From: Paraflavitalea soli
GTDB lineage: Bacteria > Bacteroidota > Bacteroidia > Chitinophagales > Chitinophagaceae
Direction: 5' to 3'
DNA length: 64,000 nt
Assembly (NCBI RefSeq): GCF_003555545.1
Contig: NZ_CP032157.1
Location: forward strand, 2,918,546-2,982,545
Under the pieces are notes generated by a model that was not told the origin of the DNA, searched no databases, and saw only the letters and a program-made list of their open reading frames with translations. The position numbers and the translations under genes are program-made. Every line of letters starts with the position of its first letter. The stretch's first letter is position 1. This document shows positions 34,340-42,928 of the stretch, piece after piece.

Positions 34340-36271
34340 TCAATTCAATTCCAAGACCAATTGGGTTTTGGCTGGGACTTTCATTTTGTCTTTTATAGTA
34401 GCAGTTTGCCCGGTAATGATGTCTTTTGCTTTGGTAAAGCCTTTTAATCGTTGTTCAAAGCGGGCGGTTGTAAACTCGATTTCCTTATCGCCAGGGTTCA
34501 TGATGCACATCACTGTTTGGCGGGCATCGTACCGGAAGTAAACATATACACCATCTTCGGGTACATACTGCATCATTTTACCGGTTTTGATGGCAGATGA
34601 TTGCTTACGGAATTGGGCCAGGGTGCGGGTATAATTGAACAGGCTATCTTCGCTGGCTGTACGACCTGCCACAGTAAATTTATTGGCACTGTCACCAGCC
34701 CATCCACCCGGGAAATCCAATCGCACCAAACCATCGGGGTCAGCAAAGTTTTTCATCTTTATTTCGGTACCATAATAGAGCTGCGGTACGCCCCGGAATG
34801 TAAGCAGCCAGGCCAGTCCTATCTTTAGCTTTTGAACATCCTCCCCCACTACAGACAGGAAACGGCTAAGATCGTGGTTATCTAAAAAGATTACCTGCTT
34901 CATGGGGTCTTTGTACACGAAATCATTGGAAGCGGTGAGGTATAAGCGGTTCACCCCTTCAGTCCAGCCAAAGCGCTGGTTGAGGGCAGGCACTATGCCG
35001 TACAGGTTCATCTGGAAATCGGTAACCGCAGGCAGGTTGCTTTTGAAAGGCAGCTGGTATACATTTTCGGTAAAATAGCTTTGATTGGGAACGCCATGCA
35101 CCCAGGTTTCGCCAAAAATATGCAACTGGGGGTATTCATCCAGCAGGGCCTTGTTGCAACGATTCATGAATGGCAGGTCATTGTATGCATAAGTGTCGAT
35201 ACGCCATCCATCCAGGCCAAACTCTTCAGTACACCAGATGGCATGCTGAATGAGGAAATTGGCCACATAAGGATTGTGCTGGTTGAGATCGGGCATAGAA
35301 GGCACAAACCAGCCATCGCTCATTTTCTTTTTGTCAATGGCGGCGGCATAAGGGTCCATCAATACCTGGTCTTTGTAAGTGGTATTGGTATAGGTGGACC
35401 AGAAGTGGAACCAGGAACTATCGGGCAGGTCACGAAACAGGAAATGTTCAATGCCTACATGGTTGTACACGGCATCCTGGATGAGCTTCATGCCTCTTTT
35501 GTGCAGGGCATTGGACAAGGAATGATAAGCAGGGGCACCGCCGAGGCGTGGTTCGATGGTATAATGATCGGTGGCTGCATATCCATGTTCTGTACGTTGG
35601 GGCATATCATTCTGCAAAACAGGGTTTAGCCAAAGAGCAGTAACGCCCAGATCCTGCAGGTAGTCCAGGTGGTTTTCTATTCCTTTGAGGTCGCCTCCAT
35701 GACGGTCGAATATCTTTTCGCGGTTGAGGCTTTGATCTTTCATGCCGGCCACGCGATCATTGGAAGGGTCGCCATTACTGAATCGGTCGGGCATGATGAG
35801 GTAGATGAGGTCTTCGCTGGTAATGCCTTTTATTCTTGTTTTACCATTCTCTTTGCTGCGGGCCTTTAGTTCATAGTTAATGGTGTAAGACTCATTGAGC
35901 GCAGGATTGGCAATACGTATGTTCTTACTACCGGGGTGGGCATTGGCTGCTATTTCCACATCAATAAAAAGATAGTGGTTATTGGCAGGCTTGTAGTATT
36001 TCAATATCCTGACATCGGTACTGTTGGAAACGACTGCTGTTTTGGAAGTGGTCAACCCCGAAGGTTTGTGTACCATCAACTGCAGCTTGCGGTTTTTCAT
36101 ACCGGTCCACCAATGGGTGGGATAAACCTTTAGATCGCTTTGAGAAAAAGCTAGTTGTGCAGAAAGTAAAATGGAGAGCAGTATGAAGAAGCTGCGAGCA
36201 ATAAGCTTCGAGCGACGAGCTGCGAGCCGCGAGCTGTGAATGAAACAATGAGCAAATGACATTTTATACAA
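34340..36271 (-). CDS. SusA-like neopullulanase / alpha-amylase (GH13)
   Basis: A 643-aa secreted or periplasmic GH13 enzyme. After the signal peptide (core FFILLSILLSAQLAFSQ), an N-terminal immunoglobulin-like cyclomaltodextrinase domain (about 45-135) is followed by the barrel. Conserved regions: DAVYNHVG (I), GWRIDTYAY with the nucleophile Asp (II), IFGETWVHG with the acid/base Glu (III) and LDNHDLSR (IV). It would cut maltodextrins, pullulan or cyclodextrins for import by the MFS protein upstream, whose stop codon is 10 bp away. The signal-peptide n-region (HSSRLAARRSKLIARS) is encoded by a GAGCTGCGAGC-type repeat (36189-36240). The start is ambiguous: the ATG at 36271 or the one three codons later. 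Confidence 0.88.
   Translation of the reverse strand: MYKMSFAHCFIHSSRLAARRSKLIARSFFILLSILLSAQLAFSQSDLKVYPTHWWTGMKNRKLQLMVHKPSGLTTSKTAVVSNSTDVRILKYYKPANNHYLFIDVEIAANAHPGSKNIRIANPALNESYTINYELKARSKENGKTRIKGITSEDLIYLIMPDRFSNGDPSNDRVAGMKDQSLNREKIFDRHGGDLKGIENHLDYLQDLGVTALWLNPVLQNDMPQRTEHGYAATDHYTIEPRLGGAPAYHSLSNALHKRGMKLIQDAVYNHVGIEHFLFRDLPDSSWFHFWSTYTNTTYKDQVLMDPYAAAIDKKKMSDGWFVPSMPDLNQHNPYVANFLIQHAIWCTEEFGLDGWRIDTYAYNDLPFMNRCNKALLDEYPQLHIFGETWVHGVPNQSYFTENVYQLPFKSNLPAVTDFQMNLYGIVPALNQRFGWTEGVNRLYLTASNDFVYKDPMKQVIFLDNHDLSRFLSVVGEDVQKLKIGLAWLLTFRGVPQLYYGTEIKMKNFADPDGLVRLDFPGGWAGDSANKFTVAGRTASEDSLFNYTRTLAQFRKQSSAIKTGKMMQYVPEDGVYVYFRYDARQTVMCIMNPGDKEIEFTTARFEQRLKGFTKAKDIITGQTATIKDKMKVPAKTQLVLELN
36189..36240. 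repeat. GAGCTGCGAGC low-complexity repeat, copy D, inside the amylase signal peptide
   Basis: AAGCTGCGAGCAATAAGCTT, CGAGCGACGAGCTGCGAGCC and GCGAGCTGTGA lie within the first codons of the amylase gene. Confidence 0.8.
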
Positions 36272-36281
36272 GTGATTTTAT

Positions 36282-37670
36282 CTACAATAGGTCTTCTTTC
36301 ATTTTATCTTTTACGATCAGGGCGCATACAAAGCCGGCGGATATAAGCAGGATACCTCCAATCTGTACGGCCAGCAGCCGGTCGTTGTGCAGGTAGTTTT
36401 CCATGATCTTACCAAAGAACAGGGAAGCAATGATCTCGGGCAACACGATAAAGAAATTGAAGATGCCCATGTAGATACCAATTTTATTTTCGGGCAGGTG
36501 ACCTGCCAGCATGGAATAAGGCATGGACAGGATGGAGGCCCAGGCAATACCTACCATACTCATGGAGAGATACAGCATCGAAGGATCGGTGATATAGTTG
36601 ACGGAGATAAGCCCTACCCCACCAATGAGCAAACAAAAGGTATGGGTCATCTTGCGGCCAAACTTGCCCACCCAGAAAGGAAGGGAAAAAGAGAATAAAC
36701 AAGTTACCAGATTGAGCACGGCCGAGGTAGCGCCGGCATGTTCAACGCCCTGGGTAAACAGGTCGCGCACACCTGCATCTGTAGCTGTGGCATCTCCTTT
36801 AAAAATATCCCTGGCCACGCCGGTAGAATAATAAAACCACATCAGGAACAAACCAGGCCAGGTTAGGAATTGTACCAGGGCCAGCCTTTTCATTTGTTGT
36901 GGCATATGGGTAATGGAATGCCAGATCTCTTTTACAGCACCATTGAAACCGGTACCATGTTGTGCATTGAGCTTTTGCTTCCAGTTGGGATCACGGGGAG
37001 GATATTCCCTGCTGCGCAATACGGTATACAGCACGGCTCCCAAAAACATAATGCCGCCGATATAGAAGGACCACATGATGTTTTGTGGAATGCCGCCGCC
37101 TACTTTGTCGCGGCTAATGCCAAGCCATTCCCATTTTACCAGGTAAGAAGGCAGGAAACCGGCGATAAAAGCGGCTGCGCCGATAAACATACTTTGCATG
37201 GCATAGCCAAATGCCCGCTGTTTATCATTGAGATTATCGGCCACAAAAGCGCGGAAAGGCTCCATACTGATATTGATACAGGAATCGAGTATCCAGAGGG
37301 TGCCGGCCGCAATCCATACGGTGGGTGAATTGGGCATGACGAACAAGGCCAGGGAACTGAGGATGGCCCCGATGAGGAAGTAAGGACGCCGCCTGCCCCA
37401 GCGGGGATGCCAGGTCCTGTCGCTCAGGTAACCAATAATGGGTTGAACAAGGAGGCCAGTCATGGGAGCGGCCAGCCAAAGGCCGGGAATGGCTTCGGGT
37501 TTTGCGCCCAGGTATTCATAAATGGCGCTCATATTGTTCATCTGGAGGGTCCAGCCAAACTGGATACCAAAGAACCCGAAACACATATTCCATATTTGCC
37601 AGAAATTGACGCTGGGTTTGACCTGAATGGCTTTTTCGGTCTCCAATGTAAGGGGGGTAATAGGCTCCAT
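36282..37670 (-). CDS. SLC45-type MFS sugar transporter (maltose/maltodextrin-like)
   Basis: A 462-aa protein with 12 hydrophobic helices. The N-terminal pattern WNMCFGFFGIQFGWTLQMNN and GYLSDRTWHPRWGRRRPYFL, with the long D-R-x-GRRRP loop, is that of SLC45-family sucrose/maltose:proton symporters. It sits in the cytoplasmic membrane. Sharing a transcription unit with the SusA-like amylase (10 bp apart) suggests it imports the maltose or short maltodextrins the amylase releases. The promoter region upstream holds a perfect 8-bp inverted repeat with a 5-nt spacer. Substrate direction and specificity are inferred from context. Confidence 0.86.
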   Translation of the reverse strand: MEPITPLTLETEKAIQVKPSVNFWQIWNMCFGFFGIQFGWTLQMNNMSAIYEYLGAKPEAIPGLWLAAPMTGLLVQPIIGYLSDRTWHPRWGRRRPYFLIGAILSSLALFVMPNSPTVWIAAGTLWILDSCINISMEPFRAFVADNLNDKQRAFGYAMQSMFIGAAAFIAGFLPSYLVKWEWLGISRDKVGGGIPQNIMWSFYIGGIMFLGAVLYTVLRSREYPPRDPNWKQKLNAQHGTGFNGAVKEIWHSITHMPQQMKRLALVQFLTWPGLFLMWFYYSTGVARDIFKGDATATDAGVRDLFTQGVEHAGATSAVLNLVTCLFSFSLPFWVGKFGRKMTHTFCLLIGGVGLISVNYITDPSMLYLSMSMVGIAWASILSMPYSMLAGHLPENKIGIYMGIFNFFIVLPEIIASLFFGKIMENYLHNDRLLAVQIGGILLISAGFVCALIVKDKMKEDLL

Positions 37671-37713
37671 AGCAATCGTTGTTTTGTGTTAAGCGGTGGA
37701 AAGATAGTAAGTT

Positions 37714-37734
37714 ATTGTGTAAATAATACACAAT
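37714..37734. promoter_or_regulatory. Palindromic operator candidate for the amylase/MFS unit
   Basis: Inverted repeat ATTGTGTA-N5-TACACAAT, 44 bp upstream of the MFS start. A -7-like TATCTTTC (minus strand, + positions 37699-37706) lies just downstream of it, so a bound regulator would meet the -33 region. It is also 115 bp upstream of the WGR gene. Confidence 0.45.
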
Positions 37735-37848
37735 TGATAAACTGCGGGGGCGAAAAGTTGAAAAGGAAGTGGCTTAAAGAATACTCAATATACGAAAAAC
37801 ACATCCGTTTTTTATCTACCTTCCCTTTCCCTAATTCGTAGTTACTCC

Positions 37849-40800
37849 ATGCGCCTGATCAAACAAACTGTTCTCTATTTTAAAGAAGGAAACGCGGATA
37901 AAGTTTATGAAATTGACCTGTGCGATACAGGCAACGATCAATACGTAGTGAACTTCCGTTATGGACGCAGGGGCTCCACACTAAAGGAAGGCAGTAAAAC
38001 GCCGGTGCCGGTATCGCTGCAGGCAGCTGAAAAGATCTTTGATGCGGTAGCAGCGGAGAAAATGAACAAAGGGTATACGAGTTCTGAAAGCGGGCAAACT
38101 CCTGCACCCAGGGCCAGCACGTTTTCTCTTCCTGCCTACACAGGACCAGGTACTGATTGGATGTCGCTGCCTGCCGGTAGGACCAAGAGCATTCTCAAAC
38201 GATTGCAGCAAGCCGCAGAAGGAAAAACAGCGCCTAAGCGAACTCCCTGGAAGATCAGCCGGGTGATCTGGAAAGCAGGGGAATACAAGATCAAGGAAGC
38301 TGTACCTTTTATCATTCAACTATTTGGAAAGGGTGATACGCTGCATCAATACAGCTGTACCTGGGCATTGGTCCGCTGTGGCCATGAAACAGGTATCGAA
38401 ACGTTGCAGGCCATTTACAAAGACCACCCTTCTCCCCTGGTGAGCCGCATTGCCGGGGCCGGATTAATGACGATGCTTTCCGGTACGCTGCTTGAACAAC
38501 ATGGGGCCAACTATCTACGGACCCTGCCTGCAGGCGTTAAAGCCGCCATTGAAGCCAACCAGGCGACCGGATTGGAGGACCTATTGACGGATAAAATAAC
38601 GCAACAGCAATCGCAATACAGCTGGCTGGAAAGTATCTATATCCTTTCTTTGGATAAACGATGGATACGTCCGTTTGTCAAACGTTTATTGTTGCAGGCT
38701 CCTTTTCATCCCAATTACTTTCAACATATCCGGACTATTTATAAGCTGGCGGAATTGCTCGATGATTTTGAATTCACGGGCATGTTGGCCTGCCGTCTTG
38801 AACGTGAGCAGGAAATGTTTGAACACCATGTTCCTGTCAACTCGAAAGATCAGAAGATATACCTGCCGGCGGTAGATGAATACATCAATCCGCGAAAGGA
38901 ACTGCTCAAAAAGAACAGCCGGCTGGCCTATTCGCAAAAAACACGTTGGTATTTGCATCGCCGCGTACGTCGGCGCCTGGCCATGCTGGGTAATACGGAG
39001 AATACAGATTATGTAAAACTGGCAACAGGGATATTGATTGGTTATAACAGGAAACTGGATTTTCGGGAAGCCTGGGCCAAGCATGACAGCATCTGGAGTG
39101 GCGGGCGTTATACTACTGTGGAAACGCATTATCCCCAAAATGCAACGGCAGTATTGATGCACCAGCTATTGAGCGGCGACCATCCTGGCCTGGAGTTGGA
39201 GGGCGGTGTTTTGTGGCGCCTGCGATCTGAAGTGGAAACACGCTTTGCTGCACAACGTGCTGCTACAGCCAACAACGGCGGTGGCGGCATTTTGAAAAAG
39301 CTACTCGGTCTGTTCAATAAAAAGAAGGATACGAATACACCTTTACCAGCCGCGGTACCGGCGGCAGTGGCACCGAGTGGACAATCAACAGCCAATGAGA
39401 ACGGTACGCCTTACCTGCATTTGTGGAATAAACTGCCACAATCTTTCGTCCAATTATTGGTGGATGCCGAAATGGATGAAGTGCATGAGTTTGCTGAAGG
39501 CGCTTTAACCATCCACCCGAGTTATAGCGAGATCAAAGAAAAACTCGATACACCGGTTTATAAGCGTTTGTTGTTATCGCCCTTCCCTATTCCGGCAACA
39601 TTTGGCTATAAGCTGGTAACAGAAAAATATGCTACGCTGCTACCGCCCTGGGAGCTGGTCATTGCCCTACTCAATTCGCAGCATGTGCCGGCCAGGGAAA
39701 AAGGGATGGAATGGACTTTGAGCAATCAACCGGCTTACTTCCTGCAAAGTGATTTCATTAAAGACCTGTTGTTTGTGCAGCATGGGGAAATCAGGCAATG
39801 GGCCAGGAATCTGATCGGCCAAAGTCATATCAATAGTGAACTGAGAAAAGCGGTTGCAGGTAAGGCTATAGCAGAGATGATGACCGCCACGGCGATCGAT
39901 GAAAATACAGAAGGCAGGATACATGGCGCCGGAGATGGCTTATTGGCATTATTTGGCCCTGAGTTGCAGGAAATACCGCTTACGATGATCGCCGATCTGC
40001 TGTTGCACAGGTATCCACCGGTCTTGTTGTTTGGATTGAAATTGCTAAAGGCCAATCAACGATATGTGAATCCCGGTACCCTGAGCAAATCATTGTTAAT
40101 AGGGTTGTTGCAACACGATTATGCACCGGTTCGTGAAGCTGGTGTTTCTCTGTTGGCGGATATAGATATTTCGGTTTTATTGAAGTACCAGGATGAAATG
40201 ATCGCGGCCTGTGTATCGGTCTATCAAAACGTACGGCAAGGCATGGCGCCTGTAATGGCCCGCCTGGCACAGCAGGATAAAACAGTTGGGGACAAAGCGG
40301 CCGCGCTATTGATGCCTTACCTGTTGCGGAAAGAAACCAGTGAAGGGCTGCATGAAGATGTGAGCAGGTTATTGTGCCAGGAATTGAGCGGACACCTGCA
40401 AAACGCCAATAAAGAAACAGCGCTCAATTTATTATACGGCAACTACGCTGCTGCGCAGAATGTAGGGGTAGTGATCCTGGAAAAATATACGCATCCGGAT
40501 CAATTGACGATGCCACAGGTAATAGCATTGGGAGGGCATGAAAACCTTACGGTGCGGAGCTGGAGCTGGCAATTTTACGGGCAACAATCAGCACGTATAC
40601 GGTATGAAAAAGAAGTGGCCATCAAGCTACTGGAAAGCAAGTGGCAGGATACGCGGCAGTTTGCCATGCAGTATTTCAGGGAGCAGTTTGTAGCGGCCGA
40701 CTGGTCGCCCGAAATATTGATCGCACTGGCCGATTCAGTGAAGCCTGATGTGGAAGCATTTGGCCGGGAGCTGATCACGAAATTCTTTGACGGTGAACAT

Positions 40801-41196
40801 GGCCTGCAATACCTTTTGCAACTGAGCCAGCATCCCAGCGAAAAAATGCAGCTGTTTGCTACGAACTACCTGGAACGGTTTGCCAGTGACGATGTAGCCA
40901 GGATAGAGTCGCTGGAATTTTATTTCCGTTCGGTATTGACGCGTGTAAACAAGGGCCGGATCGCCAAGAACCGGATCTATCAATTCCTATTGACTGAAGG
41001 ACGGAAATCAGAAGAGGCAGCTAAAACAGTCTGTACCATCTTGTCGGATATTTCGGCCACAGGAGCGATTGGCGATAAAGCAACATGTATCGACGTGTTG
41101 TTGCAACTGAGATCGTTGTATGAAGTGGAAACCCCTTTACAGGTGAAACCTGTAGAGACAAGGATGGCATCGAACAATATCAATACCTTATTATAA
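37849..41196 (+). CDS. Retron-associated WGR / HEAT(ARM)-repeat protein
   Basis: A 1115-aa protein. Residues 1 to about 80 form a WGR domain (LIKQTVLYFKEGNADKVYEI, then NFRYGRRGSTLKEGS, where the WGR tripeptide is YGR). WGR domains bind nucleic acids, as in PARPs. A linker with Pro-rich spots follows. From about 110 to the end there are many HEAT/ARM-like helix pairs, for example RLQQAAEGKTAPKRTPWKI, EAVPFIIQLFGKGDTLHQYS and LLQHDYAPVREAGVSLLADI. A Gly-rich and Lys-rich insert (about 480-520) interrupts the repeats. No enzymatic motif was found. It lies 9 bp upstream of the winged-helix/SWIM gene and shares the locus with the RT. The likely role is sensor or effector partner of the retron. 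Confidence 0.83.
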   Translation: MRLIKQTVLYFKEGNADKVYEIDLCDTGNDQYVVNFRYGRRGSTLKEGSKTPVPVSLQAAEKIFDAVAAEKMNKGYTSSESGQTPAPRASTFSLPAYTGPGTDWMSLPAGRTKSILKRLQQAAEGKTAPKRTPWKISRVIWKAGEYKIKEAVPFIIQLFGKGDTLHQYSCTWALVRCGHETGIETLQAIYKDHPSPLVSRIAGAGLMTMLSGTLLEQHGANYLRTLPAGVKAAIEANQATGLEDLLTDKITQQQSQYSWLESIYILSLDKRWIRPFVKRLLLQAPFHPNYFQHIRTIYKLAELLDDFEFTGMLACRLEREQEMFEHHVPVNSKDQKIYLPAVDEYINPRKELLKKNSRLAYSQKTRWYLHRRVRRRLAMLGNTENTDYVKLATGILIGYNRKLDFREAWAKHDSIWSGGRYTTVETHYPQNATAVLMHQLLSGDHPGLELEGGVLWRLRSEVETRFAAQRAATANNGGGGILKKLLGLFNKKKDTNTPLPAAVPAAVAPSGQSTANENGTPYLHLWNKLPQSFVQLLVDAEMDEVHEFAEGALTIHPSYSEIKEKLDTPVYKRLLLSPFPIPATFGYKLVTEKYATLLPPWELVIALLNSQHVPAREKGMEWTLSNQPAYFLQSDFIKDLLFVQHGEIRQWARNLIGQSHINSELRKAVAGKAIAEMMTATAIDENTEGRIHGAGDGLLALFGPELQEIPLTMIADLLLHRYPPVLLFGLKLLKANQRYVNPGTLSKSLLIGLLQHDYAPVREAGVSLLADIDISVLLKYQDEMIAACVSVYQNVRQGMAPVMARLAQQDKTVGDKAAALLMPYLLRKETSEGLHEDVSRLLCQELSGHLQNANKETALNLLYGNYAAAQNVGVVILEKYTHPDQLTMPQVIALGGHENLTVRSWSWQFYGQQSARIRYEKEVAIKLLESKWQDTRQFAMQYFREQFVAADWSPEILIALADSVKPDVEAFGRELITKFFDGEHGLQYLLQLSQHPSEKMQLFATNYLERFASDDVARIESLEFYFRSVLTRVNKGRIAKNRIYQFLLTEGRKSEEAAKTVCTILSDISATGAIGDKATCIDVLLQLRSLYEVETPLQVKPVETRMASNNINTLL

Positions 41197-41205
41197 ACAG
41201 TCAGC

Positions 41206-42870
41206 ATGTTATTCAATTATCGCTTTGCAGGCAATAGTACGGTGACCAGTACTTCGCATATGACGGGGCTGTCCTTTGCGCCGGATACCTTGCGCGAGAG
41301 TGCCTGGTTTGTGGGTAAGCTGCATAAGAAGCTGGCTTTCCGGGAGGCTATCTCGGCCTTACATGATGTAGTGATCAGTGATCTCCGGTTCAAGCCCAAA
41401 GACAAAACGGCTTATAAGGAATGGGTAGCGCAAAACGAAACGATGTTCCTGGCGGCTTTTATGGCTGAATACGATGCGCAGGCAGCTACCAACCGGATGG
41501 CGGAGATCAATGCGGAGCTGGCAGCCATCAGGCAGAAAAAAGACAGTATACTCTCTCCCTTTTATAAGTCAAGGCAAAAATATTTCAACTATCTCTACCA
41601 AAAGGACAGGGAGGCCTGGTACGTGCTGGATCCGGTGATCACGATCCACCCTGATGAATTGTTCTTTGAATGCTTCAGTGAGGATGAATCTACTTATGGC
41701 AAGCTGGGGTGTAATTACAATGTATTTAAGGAGGTGAATGATTATAAATGCGGCACCACGAATGTGGATTATTCTACGGGGCTGTATGAAGAATTTCAGA
41801 AGATACGGGATTATAAAGAAACGGAGTTGAAGGTAGACCCCAGTGGATTTACGGTGCAAACCAGCCAGGAAGAATCTTACAAAGAAGTAAAGATTGATCT
41901 GCCGGATAGCTGGGTACGGGGCTTTTTACAGGTAAGCAGTGCGATGACGCTGCCCACGATCCAGGTAGAGCTGCATCCGATGGATATATACGGCATCTGC
42001 CTGTTGCTGCGTCGCTTTAGAGAGAAAAGGGGTCCCCGCTCGCTGCGTTATATATTGGAACCTGGTCATCCGGTCAAGATCGTTCTTGAGCCCTGGGGTA
42101 AGGAGATCATTTGCGCCCGCAGCATCTATACGGGGGCGGTAAAACAGGAAATAAGGACCTGGGGCAGAAGAAGGCTGCTGATACTGGAAAGGCTGATACC
42201 GGTAGCCAAAAAGTTTACGGTGCATTTATTAGGAACAGGCTTGCCGGCCTTTTATATAGCAGACCTGGGTGATATGAACTTTACGCTGGGGCTTAGTGGA
42301 TGGACCAGCAATGACTGGAGCCATGCCGGTAATTTTGACCTGCTGGCGCCACGGCTTGCGGTAGATGACGCCATCAAACAACAGGTATATGCTGCCTTGC
42401 AAAAAGAATGGCTGGGCACCTCGGCGCAAATCGCCCAGCAACTTAATATAGAACAGGCAAAAGTATCGGGAGCCTTAAGTGCTTATACGCAAGCAGGCCG
42501 GGTAATCTATGATCTGAACAGGGAAGTGTACCGGCTGCGGGAACTGAGCCGGGAGCCTTTGCCTTTTGAGCAATTGCGCTTTGACAACCCCAGGGAAGAG
42601 TTGGCTGCGCAACTGGTAAGTACGCAGGAGATAAAGGTGACGGCGAATGCATTGCCTGACAACTGCCTGCAACTTACAGGCTCGGTAAAGAGCGCCCGCA
42701 AAAACTTTAACCCGAAACTGGTGATCGATGGCGACGAGAAAATAAAAGCGGCAGATTGCACCTGCAGCTATTATATAGAAAATAAATTATACAAAGGTCC
42801 CTGTGAGCATATGCTGGCGATACGCCAGGCATTCAATAAAACGAGGATAGCCGGAACGGGGCTGAAATAA
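41206..42870 (+). CDS. Retron-associated winged-helix plus SWIM zinc-finger protein (WHSWIM)
   Basis: A 554-aa protein. The first about 350 residues have no recognised domain and include a coiled-coil-like segment (about 88-115). A winged-helix-like region follows at about 390-450 (KEWLGTSAQIAQQLNIEQ, VSGALSAYTQAGRVIYDL, EVYRLREL). A SWIM zinc finger is at 518-535: CTCSYYIENKLYKGPCEH, that is CxC...CxH with Cys518, Cys520, Cys533 and His535. SWIM domains bind DNA or proteins. The gene sits between the WGR/HEAT gene and the non-coding RNA plus RT, so it is most likely the second accessory protein of the retron. No nuclease motif is visible. Confidence 0.85.
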   Translation: MLFNYRFAGNSTVTSTSHMTGLSFAPDTLRESAWFVGKLHKKLAFREAISALHDVVISDLRFKPKDKTAYKEWVAQNETMFLAAFMAEYDAQAATNRMAEINAELAAIRQKKDSILSPFYKSRQKYFNYLYQKDREAWYVLDPVITIHPDELFFECFSEDESTYGKLGCNYNVFKEVNDYKCGTTNVDYSTGLYEEFQKIRDYKETELKVDPSGFTVQTSQEESYKEVKIDLPDSWVRGFLQVSSAMTLPTIQVELHPMDIYGICLLLRRFREKRGPRSLRYILEPGHPVKIVLEPWGKEIICARSIYTGAVKQEIRTWGRRRLLILERLIPVAKKFTVHLLGTGLPAFYIADLGDMNFTLGLSGWTSNDWSHAGNFDLLAPRLAVDDAIKQQVYAALQKEWLGTSAQIAQQLNIEQAKVSGALSAYTQAGRVIYDLNREVYRLRELSREPLPFEQLRFDNPREELAAQLVSTQEIKVTANALPDNCLQLTGSVKSARKNFNPKLVIDGDEKIKAADCTCSYYIENKLYKGPCEHMLAIRQAFNKTRIAGTGLK

Positions 42871-42884
42871 TAAGGGGCAGCACA

Positions 42885-42914
42885 TTAGAATTTAAAAACA
42901 GGAACCTATATTTG
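42885..42914 (+). promoter_or_regulatory. Candidate promoter of the retron ncRNA
   Basis: A perfect -7 element TATATTTG at 42907-42914 lies in the gap after the WHSWIM stop codon. A TTAG (one mismatch to TTTG) 18 nt upstream is a possible -33. Transcription would start at about 42921, only about 8 nt before the a1 arm, as expected for a retron primary transcript. Confidence 0.55.
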
Positions 42915-42928
42915 TTAACCGCTTTTTG

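Noticed and set aside
37849-41196. WGR protein as a PARP
   Set aside because: Only the WGR domain is shared; no ADP-ribosyltransferase catalytic domain (H-Y-E pattern) follows, and the rest is HEAT/ARM repeat.
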